Source: Marmoricola sp. Leaf446
GTDB lineage: Bacteria > Actinomycetota > Actinomycetes > Propionibacteriales > Nocardioidaceae
Length of the DNA stretch: 64,000 bases
Direction: 5' to 3'
Assembly (NCBI RefSeq): GCF_001424755.1
Contig: NZ_LMRF01000006.1
Span: forward strand, 595,328 to 659,327
Part shown: positions 45,176 to 53,252 of the stretch, one piece after another
How the letters are laid out: the number at the start of each line of letters is the position of its first letter
How positions within the stretch are numbered: the first letter of the stretch is position 1
Program-made: the position numbers and the translations under genes
The notes under the pieces: generated by a model
The model's input: the letters and a program-made list of their open reading frames with translations, nothing else
The model's database searches: none
What the model was told of the DNA's origin: nothing

Positions 45176-46903
45176 TCAGGCCCCGTCCTCGGTCAGCGTC
45201 GTGGTCGGGAGCCAGTCGGCCCCGAGGAGCCGGGCGAGGTCGGCCAGTCCGGTGGTGTCGCCGCCGACGGTGTCGGAGGCGGCGGCGATCCGCTCGACCA
45301 TCACCTTGCCGACCTGCTCCTCGACCGTGCCCTCGGCGTAGGCCACGTGCCACGGCGAGACCTGGTGGTCGCGGTGGGTGCGGCCGGTCACCTGCCGCCC
45401 CGCGATCCCCGAGAACCGTGGCTGGTGGAAGACGCCGACCCGAGGCTCGGTGCTGGCCCGCCGACCGTCGGGGAGGGCCTCACCGGCGTGCAGGCTGATC
45501 GACGCGACCGTGGTGAACACGCAGACCCTCGCTCGCCCGGTCTGGAACCGCAGCCGCTCGACCTCGGGGTCGAACCGGTCGCGGCCGTAGATCGTGGCCA
45601 CGTCGATGCCCGAGTCGCGCAGCCGGTCGGCGATCGGGTCGGCCGCGGTGGCGACGAACTCCACCGAGCACGCCACCTGGCGCTCGGCCTGGACCTGCTG
45701 GGCGATCCAGGCGACCGTCGAGTCGACCCGGAGCAGCCCGGCCTTCTGACGGAAGCGCAGCAGCGCGGACCGGCCCTTCGCGATGCTGCGGCCACGCCGC
45801 GCGATCTCCATCTCGCGGCAGAACTCGCCCCACTCGGCGTCGTACGCGCTGCGCTCCGTCGGCGTCAGCGCCACCGGCATCCCGGAGATCGGCACCGGGC
45901 CCCACGGCGCGGCGCGGTGCAGCATCGCCGGGGGACGGTCGTCGGCCAGCCAGCCGCGCACCAGCTTCAGGTCCGCGGCGCGCCGCCCGGCGTCGGTGGT
46001 CCAGGTCGCGCCGTGACGACCCTGCTCGACCCCGACGCCGTGGCGCTCGAGCGCGGCGGCGAACACCTCGGCCGGTCGGGACGCCGAGGTCCACTCGCGC
46101 ACCGGCTCGTCGTGGACCTGCCCGTAGGCGGGGGCGAGGTAGGGCAGCTCCAGCGGCGTGTGTCCGGGGGTCGCGGTAGTCGCGATGACGAACGGCGCCG
46201 TCTCGTGCGATCGTCCGTGCCCCGAGACCCGCGCCCAGTGCTTCCACCGCTTCGTCGTCGTACGCCGCAGCGCGTGGGCCTCGTCGGCGATGATCACGTC
46301 CCAGTCGTGGCCCGTGACCTTCTCGAGCCGGTCCCAGGTGATCACCACCCACTCCAGGCCGGCGTCGCCCAGCGCCTCGATGGTGCGGCACCAGTGGCCG
46401 ATGGTGATCGCGGCGGGCCGGTCCGCCACGACGAGCACCCGTCGCGCACCCCGGAGGTCGCCGACCGCCGTCGCCCCGAGGACCGCGGAGATCGTCTTGC
46501 CCACGCCCGGCTCGTCGGCCAGCAGGAACTGACGTCCGCCCGCCGCGGCTCGTGCCGCGATCGCGTCGGCCGCCTCGTACTGGTTCTGCCGTGGCTCGAG
46601 CACGCCCGTCGGCTCGGGGACGGGCGTCGGGCCGTCGGCGTTGAGGGTGTTCTCGACGAACCGCCCGAGGGTGTGCGGGCCCGGCGCGTACGGCGCGAGG
46701 TGCGCCGGGAGGGCGCGGCCGACGTGGAGATGGGTCCTGACCGCCGGGTGCCACGTGGCCCCCTCGACCTGGGTGCCGTAGGGGACGTCGAGCACCCACA
46801 GCCGTTCGCCCGGTCCGGCGACCGGCAGCGCCCGGTCGCGCGTGCCGGTCCGGCGTGGTGACGCGGTGCGGCGACGGGCCGGGGGCGGACGTCGACCGGG
46901 CAT
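45176..46903 (-). CDS. SNF2-type DEAH helicase/ATPase, stand-alone, phage-like
   Basis: This 575-residue protein has an N-terminal ~115-residue region (LWVLDVPYGTQVEGATW), Q-like LEPRQNQYEAAD, Walker A DEPGVGKTISAV, DEAH box IIADEAHAL, motif III ATTATPGHTP, a second RecA lobe with RVCVFTTVASISLHAG and motif VI-like GRQVTGRTHRDHQ, and TVEEQVGKVMVERI. The layout resembles helicases of actinophages and SNF2 proteins. No nuclease, methylase or phage gene is adjacent. TAGCGT lies six bases before the ATG (leaderless). A defence, repair or domesticated phage role is possible. Confidence 0.87.
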   Translation of the reverse strand: MPGRRPPPARRRTASPRRTGTRDRALPVAGPGERLWVLDVPYGTQVEGATWHPAVRTHLHVGRALPAHLAPYAPGPHTLGRFVENTLNADGPTPVPEPTGVLEPRQNQYEAADAIAARAAAGGRQFLLADEPGVGKTISAVLGATAVGDLRGARRVLVVADRPAAITIGHWCRTIEALGDAGLEWVVITWDRLEKVTGHDWDVIIADEAHALRRTTTKRWKHWARVSGHGRSHETAPFVIATTATPGHTPLELPYLAPAYGQVHDEPVREWTSASRPAEVFAAALERHGVGVEQGRHGATWTTDAGRRAADLKLVRGWLADDRPPAMLHRAAPWGPVPISGMPVALTPTERSAYDAEWGEFCREMEIARRGRSIAKGRSALLRFRQKAGLLRVDSTVAWIAQQVQAERQVACSVEFVATAADPIADRLRDSGIDVATIYGRDRFDPEVERLRFQTGRARVCVFTTVASISLHAGEALPDGRRASTEPRVGVFHQPRFSGIAGRQVTGRTHRDHQVSPWHVAYAEGTVEEQVGKVMVERIAAASDTVGGDTTGLADLARLLGADWLPTTTLTEDGA

Positions 46904-46912
46904 CCCAGGACG

Positions 46913-47821
46913 CTATCCGGGAAGCCCCTTGCGCGCGGGTCGCCTCGCCCACCCGTGGCGGGGCCGCGCCTGGGCCGGGACGTCCGCGACGAACGCCCGC
47001 AGCACCCGGGCGAACCGGTCCGGGGCGTCGAGGTGGGGGAAGTGCCCGGCGCCCTCGAACAGCTCGACCCGACAGTCCGGCACCGCCTGCTGGGCGGCGA
47101 CGGCGTGCGCGGCCGGGATCATGTGGTCCCGGGTGCCCCACACGATCAGCGTCGGGACCGGCAGCGCGCCCTCGAGGTGGTCGTGGGCGGAGATGCTCTG
47201 GCCGCCGACGTCGATGACGGCGCGGGTTGTGGACAGGAACGCGGCCCTGCTCTCGCGGTCGCCGAGGGTGCTGAAGCCGCGCCAGACGGCGGCCACGTCG
47301 GCGCCGGGCTTCCAGCCGATCCGCTGGGCCCCGCGGCCGAGAGCCTCGAGGCGGGACAGCACCGGTGCGGAGGCGACGACGCCGAGCACCTGCGCCGCGC
47401 CGGGCAGGGTCGCCGCGCGGAGCACCAGGTTGACCTCGCGACCCAGTCCCCCGCTCGAGACCAGGACCAGGCGCTCGACCCGCTCGGGGAAGAGGTAGAA
47501 GAACTGCATCGCGATGCCGCCGCCCAGCGAGTGGCCCACCAGCGTCACCCGGTCGACGCCGAGGCGGTCGAGCAGGTCGCGCAGGGTCGCGGCGTGGGAG
47601 CTCAGCGAGTAGTCGCCGGACGGCTTGGCCGAGTCGCCGTGGCCGAACAGGTCGGGCAGCAGCACCCGGTGGTCGTCGTCCATCCGGTCGACGAGGTGCT
47701 CCCACTGGCGCTGCGAGCCCAGGATCCCGTGGATGAACAGCACGACAGGGCCGGTGCCGCTGTCGACGTAGGACAGGTCGTGGCCGTGGAGCCGGACCGT
47801 GCTGGGGGTCATGCGGGGCAT
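46913..47821 (-). CDS. Alpha/beta hydrolase
   Basis: This 302-residue hydrolase has the oxyanion-hole region FIHGILGSQRQWEHL, the nucleophile elbow VGHSLGGGIA, Asp in VWGTRDHMIP and His in GHFPHLDAPDRF. The start at 47821 is supported by a GAGGG ribosome site nine bases upstream. An ATG three codons in is less likely. Substrates could be esters, lactones or haloalkanes. The Trp next to Asp/oxyanion Gly does not decide. It lies nine bases upstream of the helicase gene on the same strand, so they may share a transcript. Confidence 0.9.
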   Translation of the reverse strand: MPRMTPSTVRLHGHDLSYVDSGTGPVVLFIHGILGSQRQWEHLVDRMDDDHRVLLPDLFGHGDSAKPSGDYSLSSHAATLRDLLDRLGVDRVTLVGHSLGGGIAMQFFYLFPERVERLVLVSSGGLGREVNLVLRAATLPGAAQVLGVVASAPVLSRLEALGRGAQRIGWKPGADVAAVWRGFSTLGDRESRAAFLSTTRAVIDVGGQSISAHDHLEGALPVPTLIVWGTRDHMIPAAHAVAAQQAVPDCRVELFEGAGHFPHLDAPDRFARVLRAFVADVPAQARPRHGWARRPARKGLPG

Positions 47822-47984
47822 GTGGATCGTCCCTCGGGTGGTCGTCGGCCGGGGTCCCCACGCTAGCCCCCGTCGTCGGGGGCTGGTGCGGCGCGGCGTT
47901 CGGGCGCACAGTGGAGCGACGGTCTCGGGATCTGACCTGGACAGGCCTGCGGCCTGCGGTCGACCCGAGGAGAGGAGTCCCGCG

Positions 47985-48305
47985 ATGGGACGCACCGAGG
48001 ACATCCGACACGTGCAGTCCCACCTGCAGGACCTGTTCGAGACGCTGCCGGCCGGCCAGGCCGACGTCCTGGAGGCGGTGGTCACCGGGACGCCGCTGCA
48101 GGTCCGCGACGACGACCAGCGACCCACCATCGCCGAGGAGACCTCGATCATCATCGTCGGGGGACGTGGACGGCGCTGGATGGTCCTCGACGTGGACCGC
48201 GTGCTGGCCGAGCTCGACCCGCAGCCGCTGCCCCCGGAGCCAGACCCGCGGCGGGAGGGTCAACGTGGGGAACGCGGGTCGGTGCCGACCAGGCCCGACT
48301 CGTAG
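47985..48305 (+). CDS. Small hypothetical protein, 106 aa
   Basis: A hydrophilic 106-residue protein with an excellent GAGGAGAGGAG ribosome site before the ATG. It has HVQSHLQDLFETLPAGQADVLEAVV and a beta-rich centre (EETSIIIVGGRGRRWMVLDVDRVL, in parts), then a Pro/Arg-rich tail. I do not recognise it. The last 46 bp run into the 3' end of the response regulator gene on the other strand, so the tail is probably non-essential or its stop was recently lost. Confidence 0.65.
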   Translation: MGRTEDIRHVQSHLQDLFETLPAGQADVLEAVVTGTPLQVRDDDQRPTIAEETSIIIVGGRGRRWMVLDVDRVLAELDPQPLPPEPDPRREGQRGERGSVPTRPDS

Positions 48306-48934
48306 GCGAGGACCACCGCCTGCACACGGGTCTGCAGCCCGAGCTTGGCCAAGATGTGCGAGACGTGGGTCTTCACGGTGGCCTCGGTGATGTCCAGGCG
48401 CGCGGCGATGGCCGCGTTGCCGGAACCCGAGGCCAGCTCGAGCAGCAGGGTCTCCTCCCGCGGCGTCAGGCGACGCCGCAGCTCGGTCCCGGCCCGGGTC
48501 CGGGCCGCGAACCGGCCGACCAGACGCAGGGTCAGCCGGGCGTCGAAGAGGGCCACGCCCTCGACCGCCCCGCGGACCGCGGCCAGCAGCCGCTCCTCCG
48601 GGGCGTCCTTGAGCAGGAACCCGCAGGCGCCCGCCTGCACCGCCTCGTAGACGTAGCGGTCGAGATCGAACGCGGTCAGCACCACGACGGCCGGCGGCGA
48701 CGGCAACGCGCGCAGCCGGCGCGTGGCCTCGATGCCGTCGCAGCGCGGCATCCGCACGTCCACGAGGGCCACGTCCGGGCGCGTCGCCCGAGCGACCTCG
48801 ACCGCCTCGACGCCGTCCGCGGCCTCCCCCACCACCTCCACGTCGGGGGCCGAGGAGAGGATGCCGCTCAGCCCGAGACGGACCAGCCGTTCGTCGTCGA
48901 CCACCAGCAGCCGGAGTCCCGGCGAGCCGCTCAC
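48260..48934 (-). CDS. Response regulator, NarL/LuxR family
   Basis: This 224-residue regulator has a receiver domain with DDE near the N-terminus, phospho-acceptor Asp in VALVDVRMPRCDG, conserved Thr in VLTAFD and Lys in FLLKDA. A C-terminal LuxR helix-turn-helix follows (TPREETLLLELASGSGNAAIAARL, in parts; ATVKTHVSHILAKLGL). GTG at 48934 overlaps the stop of the kinase gene (GTGA). Partner of the DesK-type kinase. The likely targets are itself and the divergent membrane gene at 50268. Confidence 0.94.
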   Translation of the reverse strand: MSGSPGLRLLVVDDERLVRLGLSGILSSAPDVEVVGEAADGVEAVEVARATRPDVALVDVRMPRCDGIEATRRLRALPSPPAVVVLTAFDLDRYVYEAVQAGACGFLLKDAPEERLLAAVRGAVEGVALFDARLTLRLVGRFAARTRAGTELRRRLTPREETLLLELASGSGNAAIAARLDITEATVKTHVSHILAKLGLQTRVQAVVLAYESGLVGTDPRSPR

Positions 48935-50100
48935 GGGGACGTGACCGGGAGGCAGGCCCGTACGCCGAACCCACCGCCCTCGACCTCGCCCCAGGAGAGC
49001 TCGCCCCCCAGCAGCCTGACCCGGTCGGTCATCCCCAGCAGCCCGCGACCGCCCGGCGGTCCCAGGAGCGACGGCCCGGCATCGGTGACGTCGACCCGCA
49101 GGTCCTGCTCGCCCCACACCAGCACGACCCGGGCCGAGGGCGCGTGCGAGTGACGCATCACGTTGGTGAGCGACTCCTGCACCACGCGGTACGCCGTCAG
49201 CGCGAGTCCGCCGCTGACCGGCCGGCGGTCACCACGCTCGCTCAGCTCGACCGTCAGCCCGGCGCGGGTCGTCTGGGCGGCGAGCTCCGCCAGGTCGTCG
49301 ATCCCCGGGGCCGGACGGTGCTCGGCGCCACCCTCCTCACGATCCGGACCCGGGTCGTCGGCGGCCGGTGTGCCGTGGTCGAGCTGCAGGAGCACGCGCA
49401 CGTCGGCCAGTGCCCGCGCCCCCACCGCCTCGACGTCACGCAGCGCCTCGAGCCCGACGGCGGGATCGGTCGCGTGGTCGTGGATGCCGCCCCGCGCCCG
49501 CATCACCATCACCGAGATCGAGTGCCCCAGCACGTCGTGCAGTTCACGGGCCAGCCGGGAGCGTTCTTCCTCGACGGCCAGGCGCGCCTGCTGCCGCGAG
49601 GTGCGCGTCGCGTGCTCGGCCAGCCGCCGCGACCGTCGCGCGCTCTCAGCATGGACGCGGACCGCCGCCGCGACGCCCCACGACATCGCGACGTAGACGC
49701 AGTTCGCCACCACCGCACCGGTCGCGTCGAAGCGCGGGTCGATCGCGCCCTGGGTCCCGAGCAGCGCCAGGGACGCCAGCCCGGCGAGGACCGATCCACG
49801 CCACGAACCCGGTCCCAGGGCCGCCACGTAGGTGGCGACGAGGAACACCGCGACCCCCTGCGCCAGCAGCTCGACCTGCAACGCCCACGGCGTGCCGACC
49901 AGGAAGACGACCTGGACCACGAGCCCGGCGGTGACCGGCGCGCGGTCGCGAAGCGCCAGCGGGAGCGTGGTGAGGAGGACCCACCCGAGGAGCGGCGCAC
50001 CGACGTCACCGTCGACCCCGAGCTGCGCGACCGCCCCCACCGCGAGCCCGACGGCCAGCAGCGCGTGGCGTGTGCGTGGGTCCAGTGCCCAGGACCTCAT
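48931..50100 (-). CDS. Sensor histidine kinase, NarL/DesK family (HisKA_3)
   Basis: This 389-residue kinase has five to six N-terminal membrane helices, one after the other (ALLAVGLAVGAVAQLGV, GWVLLTTLPLAL, VVQVVFLVGTPWAL, VAVFLVATYVAAL, LAGLASLALLG). Next comes a coiled region, the HisKA_3 box ERSRLARELHDVLGHSISVM with the phosphorylated His, and a HATPase_c domain (TAYRVVQESLTNVMRHSHA; GGRGLLGMTDRVRLLGG). It pairs with the coupled response regulator. The sensed signal is unknown and probably related to the membrane. Confidence 0.93.
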   Translation of the reverse strand: MRSWALDPRTRHALLAVGLAVGAVAQLGVDGDVGAPLLGWVLLTTLPLALRDRAPVTAGLVVQVVFLVGTPWALQVELLAQGVAVFLVATYVAALGPGSWRGSVLAGLASLALLGTQGAIDPRFDATGAVVANCVYVAMSWGVAAAVRVHAESARRSRRLAEHATRTSRQQARLAVEEERSRLARELHDVLGHSISVMVMRARGGIHDHATDPAVGLEALRDVEAVGARALADVRVLLQLDHGTPAADDPGPDREEGGAEHRPAPGIDDLAELAAQTTRAGLTVELSERGDRRPVSGGLALTAYRVVQESLTNVMRHSHAPSARVVLVWGEQDLRVDVTDAGPSLLGPPGGRGLLGMTDRVRLLGGELSWGEVEGGGFGVRACLPVTSP

Positions 50101-50117
50101 GTCCACGAGCGTAGGAC

Positions 50118-50196
50118 GATCGGCGCCCCGCGGCATCAGTCCCAGGGTGGAGATCGGCGCCCGGCGTCCTCCCTGACACCGATGCGGATCGGCCCC
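50118..50196. promoter_or_regulatory. Three direct repeats GATCGGCGCC-like, candidate response-regulator sites
   Basis: GATCGGCGCC at 50118-50127 and 50152-50161, and GATCGGCCCC at 50187-50196. The spacing is 34 and 35 bp, in the 167-bp divergent gap between kinase and membrane-protein genes. Even spacing of identical 10-mers suggests regulator binding on one side of the helix. Unproven. Confidence 0.45.
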
Positions 50197-50267
50197 ACGC
50201 CGGGCGCGGCGGCGACGTACGGCTGCCTAGCGTCGCTGCCACCCAGACCACCGCACCGGGAGACGCC

Positions 50268-51002
50268 ATGACCGCCATGACCGCACCGTCCGCACCCCCC
50301 TCCGAGGTCCGTCCCAGCACGAAGCCGGGCCGGCCCGACGACGCCACCCGCCGGCGCGTGCGACGGCGACGGTGGGCCGGCGCGATGCTCGTCCTGGGCG
50401 GCGTCACCCTCGCGGCGGCGTCGATTGTGCAGCCGCGCGGGGGCGACGAGGTCTTCGCCGTCTCGGTGGCCGGCTCACGCGCCGCCTGGACCAGCTGGGG
50501 ACTGCTGGTGATGGCCACCGCCCTGCTGCAGCTGCCGGCCGTGCTCGGCTACCGCGCCCGGGTCGTCACGGGCCGCGGCGTCCGGCTCACCGCGGCCGGA
50601 GGGACGCTGACCGCAGCCTCGCTGGTGGCGTTGTTCGCCTTCGGCCAGTTCCACGCCGAGGCGGCCGCGATGGTCGGCGCCCCACCTGTCTCCCAAGAGC
50701 TGCTCGACGCCTTCGCCCGGACCGACAGCGCCGTGAGCCTGGGCTTCACCGCGGTGCTCGCGCTCCTGGGCTTCCACCTCGGCTGGCCGATGCTGCTGAC
50801 CGGCCTGGCCCGTGCCGGCCAGGTCCCCGCCCCGCTCGCCATCGTCGCCGGGTCGGCGGTCTTCCTCTCGCTCTTCGGCGCCGCCATGGGAGCCGCGGGC
50901 GAGACCGTCCTGTTCGTGCTCGCCGCCGCGTCCCTCGCGGCCGTGGGGCTCCACCTGGTCCGGGGAGCCGCAACCTCCGCGGAGCCCGACCCGCGGCGCT
51001 GA
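50268..51002 (+). CDS. Six-helix membrane protein divergent from a two-component system
   Basis: This 244-residue membrane protein has a ~38-residue Arg-rich N-terminus, then about six hydrophobic segments (WAGAMLVLGGVTLAAASIV, WGLLVMATALLQLPAVLG, LTAAGGTLTAASLVALFAFG, LGFTAVLALLGFHLGWPML, LAIVAGSAVFLSLFGAAMG, VLFVLAAASLAAVGLHLV). No known family is evident. It probably responds to the adjacent kinase/regulator, since a CTAGCGTCG promoter motif and repeats lie upstream. ATG at 50268 is followed by a second possible ATG three codons on. Confidence 0.7.
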   Translation: MTAMTAPSAPPSEVRPSTKPGRPDDATRRRVRRRRWAGAMLVLGGVTLAAASIVQPRGGDEVFAVSVAGSRAAWTSWGLLVMATALLQLPAVLGYRARVVTGRGVRLTAAGGTLTAASLVALFAFGQFHAEAAAMVGAPPVSQELLDAFARTDSAVSLGFTAVLALLGFHLGWPMLLTGLARAGQVPAPLAIVAGSAVFLSLFGAAMGAAGETVLFVLAAASLAAVGLHLVRGAATSAEPDPRR

Positions 51003-51005
51003 GGC

Positions 51006-51881
51006 TCACCCCAGCAGCAGCGACCCCCGCCAGGTCTTCTCCTGGTGGGCGGGCAGCAGCCGGTTCTCGCGCAGGAACGCCAGCGGCTTCTCCCCCATCC
51101 ACTGCATCGTGGCGCGGTAGTGGGGGTTGCCGAGCGCCGCACGACGCCCCACCCGAGGGTCGATGCCGACCGAGCGGTAGACCTCGGGGTTGACCAGCGA
51201 GCGGGCCACCATGAAGCAGGTCTGCGCGGTCAGGACCTGCTGCTTCAGCAGCGCCAGCCCGGACAGTCCCGCCACCTGGCGGCGTACCTCGTCGCGGGCG
51301 AAGGTCATGTGCCGCGCCTCCTCCAGCACGTGGATCCGCGCGACCATCCGCGTCACCGGCTGCACCCGCTCGTCCTTCATCACCTCGCGCTGCCAGGTGT
51401 CGAGGATCTCCTCGGCCACCAGGATCGAGGCGTACGCCGAGGGCCCGCGCACCACCGTGTGGAAGAGCCGACCGAGGCGGTGCACCGAGGCGGGCGGGCC
51501 GTACGCCGGGACGTCGAGGTGGGCGATCGACTTGCCGAACATGGTGGAGTGCCGGCACTCGTCGGCCACCTCGGTCAACGCGTAGTGCATGTGCGCGGTG
51601 GTCGGGTCGTCGTCGTACGCGTCCCGGAGCATCATCTGCATCAGGATCAGCTCGAACCACAGCCCGACGCTCGCGATCGAGGCGACCTCGTGGTTCGACA
51701 GCGTGACCCGCTGCTCCGGGGTGAGGCCCTCCCACAGCTCGGTGCCGTAGAGCGACATCCGCTCGGGCTGCATCCCCCACAGCGTCGGGTCCACGGCGGC
51801 GTCCCAGTCGATGTCGACCTCGGGGTCGTAGGAGTGGCGCGCGGACGACTTCAGCAGGCGCTCGGGGACGGAGAGGCTCAT
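51006..51881 (-). CDS. AurF-like diiron oxygenase family protein
   Basis: This 291-residue all-helical protein has the repeated diiron ligand pattern: E in LTEVADECRHSTMF, E in LVAEEILDTWQREVM, and EEARH in IHVLEEARHMTFARDE. Further Glu/His lie in VGLWFELILMQ. It resembles p-aminobenzoate N-oxygenase AurF and related actinobacterial proteins. It probably hydroxylates or N-oxidises a small molecule or lipid. ATG with an AGGAGT ribosome site. Divergent from the TetR gene with two palindromes between. A DUF4873 gene follows the regulator. Confidence 0.87.
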   Translation of the reverse strand: MSLSVPERLLKSSARHSYDPEVDIDWDAAVDPTLWGMQPERMSLYGTELWEGLTPEQRVTLSNHEVASIASVGLWFELILMQMMLRDAYDDDPTTAHMHYALTEVADECRHSTMFGKSIAHLDVPAYGPPASVHRLGRLFHTVVRGPSAYASILVAEEILDTWQREVMKDERVQPVTRMVARIHVLEEARHMTFARDEVRRQVAGLSGLALLKQQVLTAQTCFMVARSLVNPEVYRSVGIDPRVGRRAALGNPHYRATMQWMGEKPLAFLRENRLLPAHQEKTWRGSLLLG

Positions 51882-51897
51882 CGGGACTCCTGACTCG

Positions 51898-51930
51898 AAG
51901 TAACTGTTACTTGCCGTAACACTGAGTTAC
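51898..51930. promoter_or_regulatory. Double palindromic operator of the TetR/AurF-like locus
   Basis: Site 1 is AAGTAAC-T-GTTACTT (51898-51912), a perfect 15-bp palindrome. Site 2 is GTAAC-ACTGA-GTTAC (51916-51930), which shares the GTAAC half-site. Both sit in the gap of about 50 bp between the divergent AurF-like and TetR genes, the expected place for TetR autoregulation and control of the oxygenase. Confidence 0.7.
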
Positions 51931-51931
51931 T

Positions 51932-52669
51932 GTGACGACCATGACACGCCGCGTCAAGGACGTCACCGACACCGCTAGACGCGTCGGCACCGGGGTGCGG
52001 GACGGGGTCAAGGACCTGGTCTCCTCCGAGGACGGCCGCGCCTCCCGCTGGGACGAGCACCGCGAGGCGCGTCGCGCCGAGCTGGTCGAGGCCGCGGTCG
52101 CCGCGATCGACGAGCACGGGCCGGGCGCGTCGATCGCGCAGGTCTCGGCGTCGGCCGGGGTGAGCCGGCCCGTGCTCTACCGCTACTTCGCCGACAAGGA
52201 CGACCTCTACCGCGCCGTCGGCGCCTGGGGCGCGCAGCAGGTGATCGACGGGCTGCTCCCCGTGCTGCTGACCGACACCCCGATCCGCGAGCGCGTGGAG
52301 AAGGGGTGCGAGGTCTACCTGCGGCTGATCGCCGCCCACCCCCACGTGTTCTTCCTGCTCGTCGAGCACCCCACGACCGACGACCCCCTGGCCGACGGCA
52401 AGGAGATGGTCGCCGCGACCATCGCCCGCACCCTCGGCGACGTCCTGCGCGACCTCGGCCTCGACGCCGCCGGCGCGGAGCCCTGGGCGCACGGCCTGGT
52501 CGGGCTCGGTCTCTCCACCGGCGAGTGGTGGCTGCGGCGCAGGACGATGAGCCGGGCGGCGGTCTCGCGCTACCTCAGCTCGTTCGTCTGGCACGCCTTC
52601 GAGGGCATCGCCTCCGAGCACGGCGTCGTCGTCGACCGCCAGGGCAAGCTGCGGCTGGTGGCCGAGTGA
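51932..52669 (+). CDS. TetR family transcriptional regulator
   Basis: A TetR protein of up to 245 residues. An N-terminal arm of ~45 residues precedes the HTH (EAAVAAIDEHGPGASIAQVSASAGVSRPVLYRYFADKDDL, in parts). The ligand domain includes a long helix pair (VYLRLIAAHPHVFFLLVEHP). Start is GTG 51932 or ATG 51941. The arm is longer than usual. Coupled to the DUF4873 gene (GTGA). The double palindrome upstream is its likely operator. Confidence 0.88.
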   Translation: MTTMTRRVKDVTDTARRVGTGVRDGVKDLVSSEDGRASRWDEHREARRAELVEAAVAAIDEHGPGASIAQVSASAGVSRPVLYRYFADKDDLYRAVGAWGAQQVIDGLLPVLLTDTPIRERVEKGCEVYLRLIAAHPHVFFLLVEHPTTDDPLADGKEMVAATIARTLGDVLRDLGLDAAGAEPWAHGLVGLGLSTGEWWLRRRTMSRAAVSRYLSSFVWHAFEGIASEHGVVVDRQGKLRLVAE

Positions 52670-52974
52670 GCGCGCCGACGACGCCGGACACCCCGAACAC
52701 GACGCCGGTCGTCCACGAGCCCGGGGAGTCCTACGACGGACCCGCGCTGGTCGGCGGCGTGGAGGTCCGGGTCCGGCTGCGCGGCCACTTCCAGCCCATC
52801 GACGGGCTGTTCCACTGGTGGGGCCGCGTCGCAGCCGACGACTCCCTGGACGACGGCAGGTCCGGGTCGGTTGTCACGCTGCGCACGGCGTACGGCGAGG
52901 CGCCGGCTCGGCTCTCCGACCGCGACCCCTGGGGTCGGTTCCGGGTCAGCGGGACGGGTCGGCCTCCCTTCTAG
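52666..52974 (+). CDS. DUF4873 family protein
   Basis: A 102-residue mostly beta protein (GPALVGGVEVRVRLRGHFQP, DGLFHWWGRVAAD, VVTLRTAYGEAPARLSDRDPWGRFRVSG in parts). DUF4873 domains occur alone or fused to flavin monooxygenases in actinobacteria. GTG overlaps the TetR stop, so it is in the same operon and probably serves the diiron oxygenase pathway (inference). Confidence 0.83.
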   Translation: MSAPTTPDTPNTTPVVHEPGESYDGPALVGGVEVRVRLRGHFQPIDGLFHWWGRVAADDSLDDGRSGSVVTLRTAYGEAPARLSDRDPWGRFRVSGTGRPPF

Positions 52975-52988
52975 GGCTGGGCTGACCG

Positions 52989-53024
52989 GTGGCGGATTCC
53001 CGAGGTCGCCTGGGAAACCGCCAC
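52989..53024. terminator. Hairpin after DUF4873
   Basis: GTGGCGGATTCCC (52989-53001) and GGGAAACCGCCAC (53012-53024) pair at 12 of 13 positions around a 10-base loop, 14 bp after the stop codon. Confidence 0.6.
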
Positions 53025-53161
53025 TGCGCCGGAGCAACATCTCCGGCGGAGCGCCCGGCTCCCCGGCGCAGCAGACCGCGGGGCGTCGTACGTCGGTCCG
53101 CGAGTGCCAGTGTCAGACCAGCGTCGTCGACACCCCGGTCGCACAGCGCTGGCGTGTCAGC

Positions 53162-53201
53162 GAGGGGCAGTTTCACCGGCCGGCCGGTGAAACTGCCCCT
53201 C
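53162..53201. repeat. Perfect 40-bp palindrome (copy 1 of a dispersed element)
   Basis: The left half GAGGGGCAGTTTCACCGGCC is followed directly by its exact reverse complement, giving a 40-bp palindrome with no spacer. The inner 34 bp recur at 59911-59944 with one difference. It lies between convergent DUF4873 and the zinc-ribbon gene. There is no gene in the 278-bp gap. It may be a terminator or a REP-like element, or a protein-binding site. Confidence 0.8.
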
Positions 53202-53252
53202 ACCGGGATGCCAGCGTCGCCGCACACCCACCGGACGACCGAGACCTACCGC

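Noticed and set aside
45176-46903. Prophage remnant around the phage-like helicase
   Set aside because: No integrase, capsid, terminase, lysis gene or attachment repeat was seen nearby. Flanking genes are ordinary chromosomal genes.
45480-48974. A 1164-codon open frame on the minus strand
   Set aside because: It runs out of phase through the helicase, hydrolase and response-regulator genes, each of which shows full family motifs. The long frame is Arg/Gly/Ala/Pro-rich and is a product of high G+C.
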